A stretch of 64,000 nucleotides of DNA from Gammaproteobacteria bacterium. GTDB taxonomy: Bacteria > Pseudomonadota > Gammaproteobacteria > Pseudomonadales > Ketobacteraceae. How positions within the stretch are numbered: the stretch's first letter is position 1; each line of letters begins with the position of its first letter. Location of the stretch: positions 62,001 through 126,000 of the forward strand of contig JABLXQ010000008.1 in the NCBI GenBank assembly GCA_013178375.1, in the 5' to 3' direction. Shown here one piece after another: positions 35,957 to 46,900 of the stretch. A program made the position numbers and the translations under genes. The notes beneath the pieces were generated by a model. It was not told the DNA's origin, did no database searches, and saw nothing but the letters and a program-made list of their open reading frames with translations.

Positions 35957-36532
35957 TCACTCCACGTCACCGCGTCCACCCGCCGCCAGATCCAGACCCT
36001 GCCGGATGAAGCGCTTGAACTGGGCCACCGCCTGCTCCGGATCGGCCTCGAATGCCGCCAGGCAAACAGCACCGGATACGGCATGGGCATACAGGAAGGG
36101 CGGCACCGGAATCTCCGGCTCGCCCGGCTTGGCCATGCTGCCACCGGTCCAGAAGGCCGCAGTGGCGGCCCAACTGGCAGCGGACTTCTGTCCTGTCTTT
36201 TCACTCCAGGCCCGGGCCACACGGCGCTTGTCTTCCGACGGCGAGATAGCCCACTGCTCTGCCGCATGCAGAGCAGCCTGCAGATCCGGCATCGGCTTGT
36301 CGCCCAGACCACGCTTCGCCGCCAGGCACGCCCACCACACGGCTTCCCGTTTCGGCAGACTATGGGCAATGAATTTCACGGCGTCGTTGTAGCAATCGTT
36401 CTTCACCAGCAGCTGAATGAACTCGGCCGGTGTCAGGTTGCCGTTGGCCAGGGGACGGGCTTCGTCACTCAGTTCGAACAGGCTGAGAATTTCGCCCGCA
36501 GTGCGGGCGGTAAGTCGGATCAGTTCTTTCAT
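35957..36532 (-). CDS. Uncharacterised T6SS-adjacent helical protein
   Basis: A 191-residue soluble protein with no signal peptide and no family I can name with confidence. It is helical, Ala- and Trp-rich (KREAVWWACLAA, SAASWAATAAFW), with a C-terminal LAAFEADPEQAVAQFKRFIRQGLDLA helix. Similar Ala/Trp-rich proteins occur in other T6SS loci, from memory. It starts 6 bp after the cysK stop, so the two are co-transcribed, and it lies upstream of the hcp2 promoter. Confidence 0.7.
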   Translation of the reverse strand: MKELIRLTARTAGEILSLFELSDEARPLANGNLTPAEFIQLLVKNDCYNDAVKFIAHSLPKREAVWWACLAAKRGLGDKPMPDLQAALHAAEQWAISPSEDKRRVARAWSEKTGQKSAASWAATAAFWTGGSMAKPGEPEIPVPPFLYAHAVSGAVCLAAFEADPEQAVAQFKRFIRQGLDLAAGGRGDVE

Positions 36533-36538
36533 GATGGA

Positions 36539-37516
36539 TCAGACAGGCAGGCCGTTAGCGTCAAAGTAACCTTCAAACAATACCGTGCTGAGATAACGTT
36601 CGCCGGAATCCGGCAGGATCACCACGATAGTCTTGCCGGCGTTTTCCGGCAGTTTCGCCAACCGCACCGCCACCGCCGTGGCTGCACCGCAGGAAATACC
36701 GGACAGAATGCCCTCTTCCCGCGCCAGCCGGCGGGCGTATTCCACCGCTTCTTCATTGGTCACGGTTTCGATCTTGTCCACCACGGACAGATCCAGCACA
36801 TCCGGTACGAAGCCGGCACCGATGCCCTGGATCTTGTGGGGCGAAGGCTGCAGCGGCTGGCCGGCACGGGTCTGGGTAAGCACAGGGCTTGCGGCAGGCT
36901 CTACCGCCACGGTCACCAGAGGCTGCTTGCGCACCAGCTTGAAATAACGCGAGACGCCGGTGATGGTGCCGCCGGTGCCGACGCCGGAAACAAAAATATC
37001 CACCTTGCCATCGGTATCGTTCCAGATTTCGGGGCCAGTGGTAGTTTCATGGATAGCAACGTTGGCGGGATTCGTGAACTGCTGCAACAAAACATAACGG
37101 TTGGGATCGGAAGCCTGGATTTCCTCGGCCTTGGCGATGGCACCTTTCATGCCCTTCGCCCCTTCCGTCAGAACCAGCTTGGCACCGTAAGCGGTGAGCA
37201 ATTTGCGCCGCTCGATACTCATGGTTTCCGGCATGGTCAGCGTGAGCGGGATGCCTTTGGCAGCAGCAACAAATGCCAGCGCGATCCCCGTATTGCCGCT
37301 GGTGGGCTCAACGATTTCCTTGCCAGGGCCGAGCAGACCTTTTTTCTCTGCATCCCACACCATGGCGGCACCAAGCCTGCATTTCACAGAATAGGCCGGG
37401 TTGCGACCCTCAATTTTGGCCAGCACGGTGGCGCCAGCGCCATCGGTCACCCGGTTCAGCCGTACCAGCGGTGTACGGCCGATGGACAGTGCGTTATCAG
37501 CGTACCAGTTAGACAT
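36539..37516 (-). CDS. cysK: Cysteine synthase A (O-acetylserine sulfhydrylase)
   Basis: PLP-dependent enzyme forming L-cysteine from O-acetylserine and sulfide. The 325-residue protein has the Schiff-base lysine K45 (SVKCR), the substrate loop TSGNTG (72-77) and the phosphate-binding GTGGT (180-184). It is a housekeeping gene at the right edge of the T6SS locus. It sits upstream of the uncharacterised 191-residue gene with a 6-bp gap. CysK is also a known cofactor for some contact-dependent toxins, but nothing here links it to one. Confidence 0.96.
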   Translation of the reverse strand: MSNWYADNALSIGRTPLVRLNRVTDGAGATVLAKIEGRNPAYSVKCRLGAAMVWDAEKKGLLGPGKEIVEPTSGNTGIALAFVAAAKGIPLTLTMPETMSIERRKLLTAYGAKLVLTEGAKGMKGAIAKAEEIQASDPNRYVLLQQFTNPANVAIHETTTGPEIWNDTDGKVDIFVSGVGTGGTITGVSRYFKLVRKQPLVTVAVEPAASPVLTQTRAGQPLQPSPHKIQGIGAGFVPDVLDLSVVDKIETVTNEEAVEYARRLAREEGILSGISCGAATAVAVRLAKLPENAGKTIVVILPDSGERYLSTVLFEGYFDANGLPV

Positions 37517-37650
37517 GATGTTCTCCCGAGGAATCCTGATAATGATTTTTGTGGATGCAGGTTAATACGTCCTCGCAGGATTGGCCACCATCACCCAACA
37601 ACAGACAGGAACACCGCTACGAACAGTCATTCGGCATTGATGCGATAAAA

Positions 37651-37683
37651 AAAAGAGGGCTGCATCTCTGCAGCCCTCTTTTT
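37651..37683. terminator. Bidirectional intrinsic terminator of the tRNA-Lys remnant
   Basis: GAGGGCTGCA and TGCAGCCCTC form a perfect 10-bp stem (37655-37678) with a TCTC loop, flanked by A8 on the left and T5 on the right. On the minus strand it lies directly downstream of the tRNA-Lys 3' fragment, as expected for the original tRNA terminator. Confidence 0.85.
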
Positions 37684-37716
37684 ACCGGTAGTCCGGTACC
37701 GGTAATCCGGCGATTT

Positions 37717-37764
37717 TGGTGGGTCGTGCTGGATTCGAACCAGCGACCAATTGGTTAAAAGCCA
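37717..37764 (-). other. 3' fragment of tRNA-Lys(UUU), probable prophage attachment site
   Basis: The minus strand reads the 3' part of a tRNA-Lys: anticodon loop CTTTTAA, 3' anticodon strand CCAAT, variable TGGTC, T arm GCTGG-TTCGAAT-CCAGC, acceptor ACGACCC, discriminator A and CCA. The 5' half (acceptor 5' strand, D arm) is missing; upstream sequence stops pairing after three anticodon-stem bases. Phage genes begin 164 bp to the right. This is what remains when an element integrates in a tRNA 3' end; an intact tRNA-Lys is expected at the far end. Confidence 0.85.
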
Positions 37765-37815
37765 CCAACACGAAAGCGCCATTTCTCATTAAAAACAACA
37801 ACCTATGAGTTTTGA

Positions 37816-37889
37816 CTGTCCCAATCGTTTGCGCCGGACAGGTTGATTTTACCGGGTTTTTTGAGGTGTATAGTCAACCATTGGGACAG
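37816..37889. repeat. Inverted repeat next to the att site
   Basis: CTGTCCCAAT (37816-37825) and ATTGGGACAG (37880-37889) are perfect inverted copies 54 bp apart. An inner pair GGTTGA/TCAACC (37841-37846 and 37874-37879) adds to the dyad. It lies between the att fragment and the first phage gene, so recombinase arm sites or a late terminator are possible. Confidence 0.5.
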
Positions 37890-37927
37890 CAAAAAGGCCA
37901 AAACCGACCCCAGCCGCCCCACCCCCA

Positions 37928-40900
37928 TCACTCCGCATAATCAATATCCTCCCTCAGATACCGCAACCCACGCGACAACCTGATCCCGTTTTCTGATTCC
38001 CTGGCGGACCGGCGACGGGCCTTCATGCTGCGGCGCAGGGTGGCTGGCGATATCCTGGCGCTCCAGTTCTTTTCGTTGAAGCGGTGGACCTCCCTCATCA
38101 CCTCGTTCAGCTCCTCGGCATCCCCATCGTTTACTGCCATGTAGTACCGGGTCATCAGCTGGGAGCGACGGGTTTTGATTCGGGTTTCGTATGTCTTGAT
38201 CGATGCGTTTTCAGCGTACTGCTCCATGGCGCCCGAATCAGCCAGGCCCATACCCTGCAGCAGCACCCCCGTCAGCTGCAGATCCTCGCGCGACACGATT
38301 TCAACACCGGCAGAGTTGGTCACTCCCTCACTGTTGAAGCGGATCGCTTTCATGCCATCTTTGATCACCTTGGGCATGATCTTCTCGGTACCGGCCCAAA
38401 ACTCGCCATTGCTGAAGTCGGTGGATGCCTTGAATCCATTTACAAAGATGCCACCCACTACGGGCCCGGCAGCCTGCTTGGCATAGCTGGCCCACGCGTC
38501 CTCGCCTTCCAGATCCCGATTCGGGTCGCGAATCCACAAGCCGTCCAGCGAAATGCGACCCGACAAGCCAGCCCCGCCAGCCCCATGGAGCACATAGCTG
38601 GCGGCATCCTTGCCGATCATGTCGGCCAACCACACCTTGAATTCCGTCTCCGCATCGAACGGCTCGTCATCATCGTCAATAGCTGCATTCAGTGCGGCGT
38701 ACACCGCCCACAACACAGGCAGCGCGCTGGTACCGCCCGCCAGTGCTGTCATGCCCAGGGTGCCGCCCAGCTGCTTGAATGCCTCCCGGCGCTCCTTCGG
38801 CGTCGCACCCTTGGTGATCTGGTACAGGTTCCGGGCCAGGTAGTAGGTCATGTGCTGGCTGTAGTTCTTGAACTGGAACGCCACCTTTTGCCAGTCCTTC
38901 TGCATGAAGCGGGCGCGGTTCGCGTTCGAGTAATCAAAGTGCGCATCCCACGTCAGGTCGGCCGCAACCTTCACAGCCTGGCCGTGGGGCATGCCCTTCT
39001 CGATCCCCATCCGATACGCCGCCAGGGCGGTTACTTCCCTGTTGAACTGTTCAGCTCGGTGGAAGAGGAACGATATTGCGCGCATGGCCTTTTCCTTGCC
39101 GGCGCTGTATTTGTAGCCACCGCCTTCGGCCAATCCAGCCAGATCGTGGGATCGGGTCTGGTCAACCACACCGATATCGATCCACTCCTGCATGGCCAGC
39201 TGCTCGCCTTCGCTCATCCGTTTGGGATTGACGCGCCCGGTAACCCAACTGAACTGGGTTGCGGCCTTGGTGATCGCTTTGCCGGCCTGGGCAAACCCAA
39301 ACTTCGACCCCAACACCGGCAGGGCCACTATCGGAACCTGCGCCATGTTGATGGCCGCAGCCGCTGGCGACGCACCCAGCATGTACACAAAGCCCAAACT
39401 GGTCAGGCTCTGCGCCCAAGGGGAATGCTGTGGATTCATCACCCACTCATGCCGTGCCACCATCTCGTTATAAAGCCGCGCCTTCTGGTTGTCGCCCAGC
39501 TTGGCTTCCTTCTTCATGGAATCCATCAGTTCTGTCAGATCGTCAACATGGCTCAACCTGGACAGCTGATAGGCCCCCTTCATCATGTTCTCGGCATACG
39601 CGCGGATGGCGTTTTGGGTGTAACCCTTCACCCCCTGGCGGTGGATGAAGTTCTTGCGCATCGACCGGTCTGGCAGGTTCTGCAGGTACAGCTGGTAGAT
39701 GTCATCCATAATGCCGGCGGCCTTGGTATCCACGATGTCGGAATCCTCAACCAGCCGCACCAGATCGTTGATAAAGCCCAACGACGCCCCGGAAACCTCC
39801 CGGTTGTTGTCCAGCATGTGCCCGATGCTCACCGGAAACCCGTTCTTCTCCAGATTCTTGGCTGTCCGCGCCTGCTCAGCCTCTGATTCAAAAGTCAGGA
39901 ATACCCGCTCCCCATTCTCGTCGGCGCTCTCCAGCCAGTACCGCCCGAAGCGCGTCAGGGGGAAATAAGGGCCGGTCAGCTCCTGGCTTTCAAACTCATA
40001 GCGTAGCCGTGCCAGCATTTCCTTGCGGGCCTGCTCGGTCATTTCAGCCCTCATGATCCGGGCCACCATGATCCGCTTGAACACTTCATGCCGGGCTTTG
40101 TACTCGTCGCGCACCCGAACATACATATCCTTGGCTTGCGGGGTCAGTGCGTCCCACTGGGGCTTTAAACGGGCATGCGCTTTGCGCCGGTCGGGCTCGG
40201 CCTTGATCTGGGCGCGCAAGGATTTCATTTCATCGAACAGCTGCCGCTTCATCTGGGCACCACGCCCACCATCATCGCCCCGCTTCAGCTTGCTTCCACT
40301 GCCCATGGCTTCACCCGACAGGGTGCGCAGCTGGTCCATGATGACTTCCACCCGGGCTTCAAGGTGTTCCCGCATGCTGACAAACGGTTCAGAAGGGTCC
40401 ACCTGCTCAATGGTGGCGTTGTGCATCAGCACATGCAGCTTGTCCGCCACCTTGCGGTTTTTGCCACCCCACTTTTGCCAGTCTTCGGCAATGGTGGCGG
40501 CGCGCTCGGCCATCACATTCCGCTCAGTCTGGATGCGCTTCACAACGTTATCGTACTGCCCGATCTGGGGCATGATGCGCCGGCCGATGTCAGCCAGCTG
40601 GCGCAGGGTCAGCGCCATTAGTGCGCCTCGCTTGCCTGCATCCACTACCGACGCACTGGCCAACCAATCCTTGGCCCGGCCCAGCGCAGTATCAGCACCC
40701 TTCTGCAGCACTTCATCAAAGCGCTTGCCGATTTCTTCCGGCGCCTCCCGGGTGCTGCCATCCGGTTTGAAGAACGGGGTATCGATGCCCTGCTCCTTGG
40801 GCGGCTTGCGCTGTTCGCTCGATCTCAGCAGCAGGTCATGGTCCAGCACCAACGCCTTCAATTCAGTGGTGGACCACGGCACCGCAAAACCGATCCGGCG

Positions 40901-43900
40901 CAGCGCATTGCGAACGGCATTGAAGAACCGGGTTACCAGGCGCTGAACGAACTCAGATACAGGTTTGCCCGTCTCCATGTCCTCGGCGACCCTGGCCAGC
41001 ACTTCTTCCGCCACCCGCGCATCTACCTGCTCCGCCGGCTTCAGCTCGCTCAACACCTCGTCACGCAGCCCGCGCAGGTATTTGTTGTTGCGGGACGCCC
41101 AGTTGATACGCTCGATTGCAGCCTGATACTCACTATCGGTCTTGATCTGCATGCCCCAGTGCGCACGGGTTTCATGTGCCAGGGATTTCAGGGCGGCCAC
41201 CCGGTTTTCCATGGCGTCTGCCACCAGGTACACCGTATTGCCCAGCTGCACAGCTTTGAATTCGCCAGATTCCAACACATTCCCAGCCGCTTCCAGCACC
41301 TTGGCCGGCGCCTCGCTCATGGATTGCAGCACGCGCACCTTCGGCGCCAGGTCACCCCAGGCTGCCACAACAGGGGCTATCCAGCGCTCTACTGTGGCCT
41401 TGGGCGTGCCCGTGTCACCCCCGCCACTCTGGAAGGATATGGCTTCGTCCTCGCCGCCGGCTTGCGGAACCCTGTCGGCTTCAGTCAGCTCGCCACCTTC
41501 TTGGGTTTTGCTTTCAGCCGCCAGCTCCGCTTCCAGCGCAGCCAGTTCCTCAGATTTTTCCGTCAACTCGGCCGCTTCAGGGAAGGAGGCGCCAAGACGC
41601 CGGTTAATCTTCTCGACTTTTTCACGGTGCTCAGCAATGAACCCTTCACGCTTGGAAATTTCCCGATCCAACCCGTTCACCTGATTGGCTGCGCGGGTGG
41701 CAAGGCCAGACACGCTCATGGCCGGGTCAATCGGGAATGTCATCAGCGGGTCATGGTCACCAGGAATATCAAGGCTGACTTCGGCAACGAAGTTTCCGCC
41801 GCGCAACTCCACACCGTGATACTTGATCTCGAAACCGCCGATTTTCCCCAGCACCCGCTCATCAGCGGTGTAAGCCTCCGCCAGCTGCTTGAATGACGAT
41901 GCCAGTGCATTGCTGAAATCATCACGGGAGTCAAAAAACTCACCACCCACCACGCCTGCAAATTCACCTGCTTTGATGGACGTGCGTTTGGCAATGGCTG
42001 CCTTCAGCTGGGCAACGATTTCGGTGTTGCGTTTAATCACCGCTTCGCTGTCATGCTTGCTGCTGCGCAGGTTCTTCTGATCGCGGTGGTGGGCGGAGTA
42101 CAGGCGGCCCAGGCGCTCCACATCACCTTTCAAGCCTGCCAGCTTCAGATAGCGTTCATCACCCGACGCCAATGCAGCAGCCATCTCGAAGGCGCTCGCC
42201 TCCGACACATCGTCCATACTGCGCATGCTGGAATCACCGCTCATCGCCTGTTCAATGAACCGGGCCTTGCGAGCGTTCATGCCCCACATGGTGGAATCGT
42301 AGCTGCCTTTGGTAGCGTAGGCTTTAATGGCCACCTGCTTGTTCTGGTTGCCTTGCCGAATAATCCGGCCCTCACGCTGCTCAACCGACGCAGGGAACCA
42401 TGGCGCATCCAGGTGGGCCAGGAATGCCAACCGCTTCTGTGCGTTCACGCCGGTTTCCATATCTTTGCCGCCAATCAGTATCCGTTTCCGGCCCTGGCGC
42501 AGATCGTCAAACAGTCGTTCCTTCTTGGAGTGGGCCTTGTGGTCGCGCATGAACGCAATATGGGCAGGCTTCACACCCCCTTCGATCAGCCGCTTCTCAA
42601 TCCAACCCTTCATGTCAAAGCCGCGGCTCGCCGCAGATTGCTCACCCAAGCCAATATCGGTGAACAGCATCAGGGAACCACCTGTCACCGGATCAACCTT
42701 GCCATCGGTCACGTATTCATTTTCGGCGGTGTCGTGGTACACCTTGATCATGTCATCCAGCATGCGATTCAGCTTGCTGTTCGGGTCGCTCGGCAGATCC
42801 GAATCAACAAAGCGCATGTCGATGGCAGAGAACCGGCCGTCAGCAATCACGCTCAGGATGATGTCTTGACCGGGCTTTGGCGGCCCCTTGCGTTGCCGGA
42901 TTGCCTTGATCCTGTCCTCCAGCTGTTTCTGGTAGGCTTTGTAACCATCCGGCACTGGCGTTACCACCACCTGCCGGCCGCCACCCTCAACGTCCGGGCG
43001 CTGCACCAGGTCGCCCAGCTGGGCACTGGTCAGGATGTCCATGAAGCTGCGCACGCGACTCATCAGCTCGGGCACGTTCACGAACTTGGCGAAGCGGCTC
43101 ACCGACTCATAACCACCAGCGGCATTCTGCTCCAGCCCATCCACCACCTCACCATAGTGGCTGGCCCAGGCATCGAAGCTGGCATCGCCATCTTCCTCCA
43201 ACTGCGCCGGCTGGAAATACCGCTGCACGGTGAACAACTCGCCCATGGTGTTGGTAACGGGTGTTCCGGATGCCATCACCAGGGCGCGGGTAGGCTTCTT
43301 CACGCGCAGGTACTGCACCTTCATGAACAGGTCCATTGCCTTCTGGGAGCCCGACGGGTCAATCCCCTTGATGCTGCCCCGGTTGGTGGGGAAATCCAGC
43401 TTGCGGTATTCGTGCCCTTCATCCACATAAAGCCGGTCGACACCCAGTTCCTCGAACGCCAGCACCTTGTCCTTCTTGTCACCATCCAGGATGGCCTTCA
43501 GGCGGTTTTCCAGCTGCTCGATGCGGCGCTCGATCTGCTTGCGCGTCACCCGATCGTTGCCGTCCGTTTCCTCCATGGCTTCCTGCCACTCAGCAATCCG
43601 GGCCTTCAGGAAGGTTTCAGAGAATTCCGGGCTCATGCCGATGCGGGCGAACGCGGAATGCGTGATCACGATGGCATCAGGATCGTTCAGCGCGGCCTGG
43701 GCCACGAACTTGCGGCGGTTGTGGGTGTGAAAGTTCTGCTCGTCGGCCACCATGATATTGGCGGCCGGATACAGCTCCAGAAACTCCTTTGAAAACTGCG
43801 CCAGCATGTGATTGGGAACCACATACATGGGCTTGTTCACCAAACCCAGTCGGCGTTCTTCCATTCCGGCCGCAATCATGGTGAAGGTTTTGCCAGCACC

Positions 43901-46900
43901 AACAGCATGCGCGTAATAGGTGTCGCCAATCTGGATGGTGCGCCAGACTCCCCGCTTCTGATGGGGGCGCACAACGAACCGGCTCGAAACGCCGGGCAGC
44001 GTCAGGTGGGAGCCATCAAACTGGCGCGGCGCGATGTTGTTGAAATTCTCGTTGTAGAACTTCGCCAGCCGGTCGGCCCGGGTGGTGTCGCTCCAGATCC
44101 AGCGCTTGAACTCGGCCCGCAGCTTCTTGGCAATGTCGTTGACCTTTTCCGTCCCTTCCGGGTCGGTATGGGTCTTGCCCTCGCTGTCACGGTAGGTAAC
44201 CTTCAGCTGCCGATTGTTCAACACCCCTTCCAGGATATCGCTGGCGCTTTTGTCCCTTGTCCCCCATTCCGAAACGCCATTCGATTGCCCGGCAACACTC
44301 CACTGCCCTGTAACGGGCGAATAGGCCACCTTGAAAGCGCTGCCCATCGCTTCTGCAGCAAAGTTCGCCACATCAGTTGCAGGAACCCACGCAGTACCCA
44401 GCTGCACAGTAATGTCCTGTGGCGCCAGCGCGCGCGGCTGAACGTTTTTCAGCGCCTCGACATTTCGCGCGTACTGCTTGTTGAGGCGTGCGGCTGATTC
44501 CGCTTCCTTCAGCTTGCGAACCACATTGCCGGAAAGGTATTCATCGGCCGTGGTCCAGCCGCTGCTGGGGTCTTCGTAGACTTCATTGCCAAGGTCGGCA
44601 ATAACGTCCGCCTCGCTCTTGCCAGCCAGCTTGGCGATGTGTGCCAGATCAAACCGCCCCACATCGTTCAGCGATACGAACATGGCATCTTGGGTGCTGG
44701 TGATCGTGCGGGACGCCGGCTTATTCAGCGTCCGCCCATTCAGGACAGGCCCCTTGCTGATGGTGCCGTCCGTATTGATCGACTCCAGCGCATAGGCCAG
44801 CGCGCCTTCTGCATCGATCCGCAGCAGAGAATCATTTTTGAATCGGCGGGTGACCGTTACCGAACCATCCTCGTTTTCCCGTTCGGTCACGCTGTGAGCC
44901 AGGATAGGGCCGTGGGCACGCACGAAATCGTCATAGGCTTTATTCAGAGCCTTCAGCGACTTCTCCCACTTGCCATCGTTCAGCTGGTCATACTGGGCTT
45001 GCTTCAACGCATCACGCACGCCCACATAACCTTTCAACCACTCGATCTCGCGGGGCTTCAAGGCCAGATCTTTGCCGCTGGAACCTGAACGCGTCACCAG
45101 CGGCACACCCTGGCCGCTATCCACCTGCATCAGGCTGCCGTCATCCGCAATATAAACCCCACCCTCCTTTTTGACTTTGGGGTCGTAATCACGCTTCTGC
45201 ACCGCTGCAGCTTCCGCTTTGCTGCCGCGCGCGGGGCGGTAGATTGCCTCCGGCAGATTCAGAACAGCCCTTGCAAACAGTTCCTCGATGTCGCCTTCAA
45301 TGGGCTCAACGGTGTATTCATCAGCACGGTACATGCTGCCGGTTTTTGCATGGCGGCCCAGAACCATTTCCGGGTGCGCGGCAAAATACTCGTTGATCAT
45401 GGCCGGGCCTTGGGCCGTCTTCACCTCGGCCAAACCGGCCCACGCCTCACCCGCCGGGCTTTGGTCGCTCAATCGCTTGCGCAGGAAAATGACATCCGTC
45501 ACCACCTCGGTACCGGCATTGTCCTTGAACGCGGTCTGCGGCAGGCGGACAGCGCCCACCAGGTCGGCGCGCTCGGCCATGTATTTGCGGGCGCGGTCAC
45601 TGGCCTTGTCCATGGTGCCCTTGCTGGTCACGAACACCAGCAGGCCGCCAGGTTTCACCCGGTCGATGGTTTTGGCAAAGAAATAATCGTGCAGCAAGAA
45701 ACCCTGCTTCTTGTATTCGGGGTCCGACTGGATCTTGATTTGGCCAAAGGGCGGGTTACCGATCGCGGCATCAAAGAAGTCGCGCGGCAGCTTGGTGGCG
45801 GTGAAATCGCCCACCACAATATTGCTCTCGGGGTACAGCAGCTTTGCGATATTCCCGGTGATCGAATCGTATTCCACGCCGGTATAGTTGCTGTTGGCCG
45901 CCATCGCATCAGGCATCAGGCCGTTGAACAGGCCGATGCCCATGCCTGGTTCCAGAATGGTCCCACCAGCAAACCCCATGCGATCCAGGGCGCCGTAAAC
46001 GCTGCGGATGATGGGCTCGCTGGTGTAGTGGGCATACTGGGTGGTGCGCTTCGCCTGATCGTATTCTTCCGTGGTCAGGGCGGCCTTCAGGCGCTCGCCC
46101 AGCTCACGCCAGCCATCCTTGAATTGGCCGTGCTGATTGGGGAATACACCATTGGCAATTTCGGAGGCGCCCCAACCAGTGAACTTTGTCAGGAGCGCTT
46201 TTTCTTCTGCGGTGGCCTGGCGGCCTTCGGAGTTGATCTGTTTTACCAGCTCAACAATTCGGACGTTTTGTTCGGCAGTTGCTTTCCAGCTACCGGTACG
46301 CTTCAGCTCGCCTTTCTGGATTCGGTAATTGCGTCGATCCGCTCGATCACCTGCTCCAGCGCGGCGCGCTCGATCTCCAGAAACCGGGCGTTCAGTTCCT
46401 GTGTCTGCTCCTGTGGTGGCAGATTCTGCGGCAGGATCTGGTTCAGCGCGGCTTGCCGTCCGTCCTCCACGCTTCCCGCGTACTCGCCCATCAGGTTGTC
46501 CAGAAACCGGTTCAGGCTCCCGGTTTCCGTCATCAACCGGTGCTTGCTCGGGCTGCGGTCCTTCAGCGCCTGTTCCAGAATCTGCCGTATCTGCCTGTTC
46601 GCTGCCATTGTCATCTCCGGGCTGAACGTCCTCGGTGGTGGAAGTGTCATTTTGCGCCGGCTCCCGCCAGTGGTCAATCGTGGCCAGCTGGGCGCGAACG
46701 GCATCCGGGTTCTCCATGCCAGTCACATCCCCACCCATATCTTCCATCATGTCGCGGGCGCCGTTGTACCAGGAACGCAGGTAGGGTTTCAGCTTCTGAA
46801 CCGTGGTGCCCAGATCCCCCGCCATGTTCTGAGCAAAAGCCGCGAACGTGCGGGCGCCGCGCTCGATGTGATACACCGCCAGCTCCGCACCAATGGCCAT

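Noticed and set aside
37549-37758. Plus-strand 69-codon frame ending near the tRNA fragment
   Set aside because: Its C-terminal WVVLDSNQRPIG-type ending is the translation of tRNA antisense sequence, a common annotation artefact.
38084-39886. 600-codon plus-strand frame inside the giant phage gene, and similar ones at 42053-43792 and 45350-47077
   Set aside because: All run opposite the 3812-residue protein in the complementary frame, with His/Leu/Gln-rich composition and no recognisable domain.
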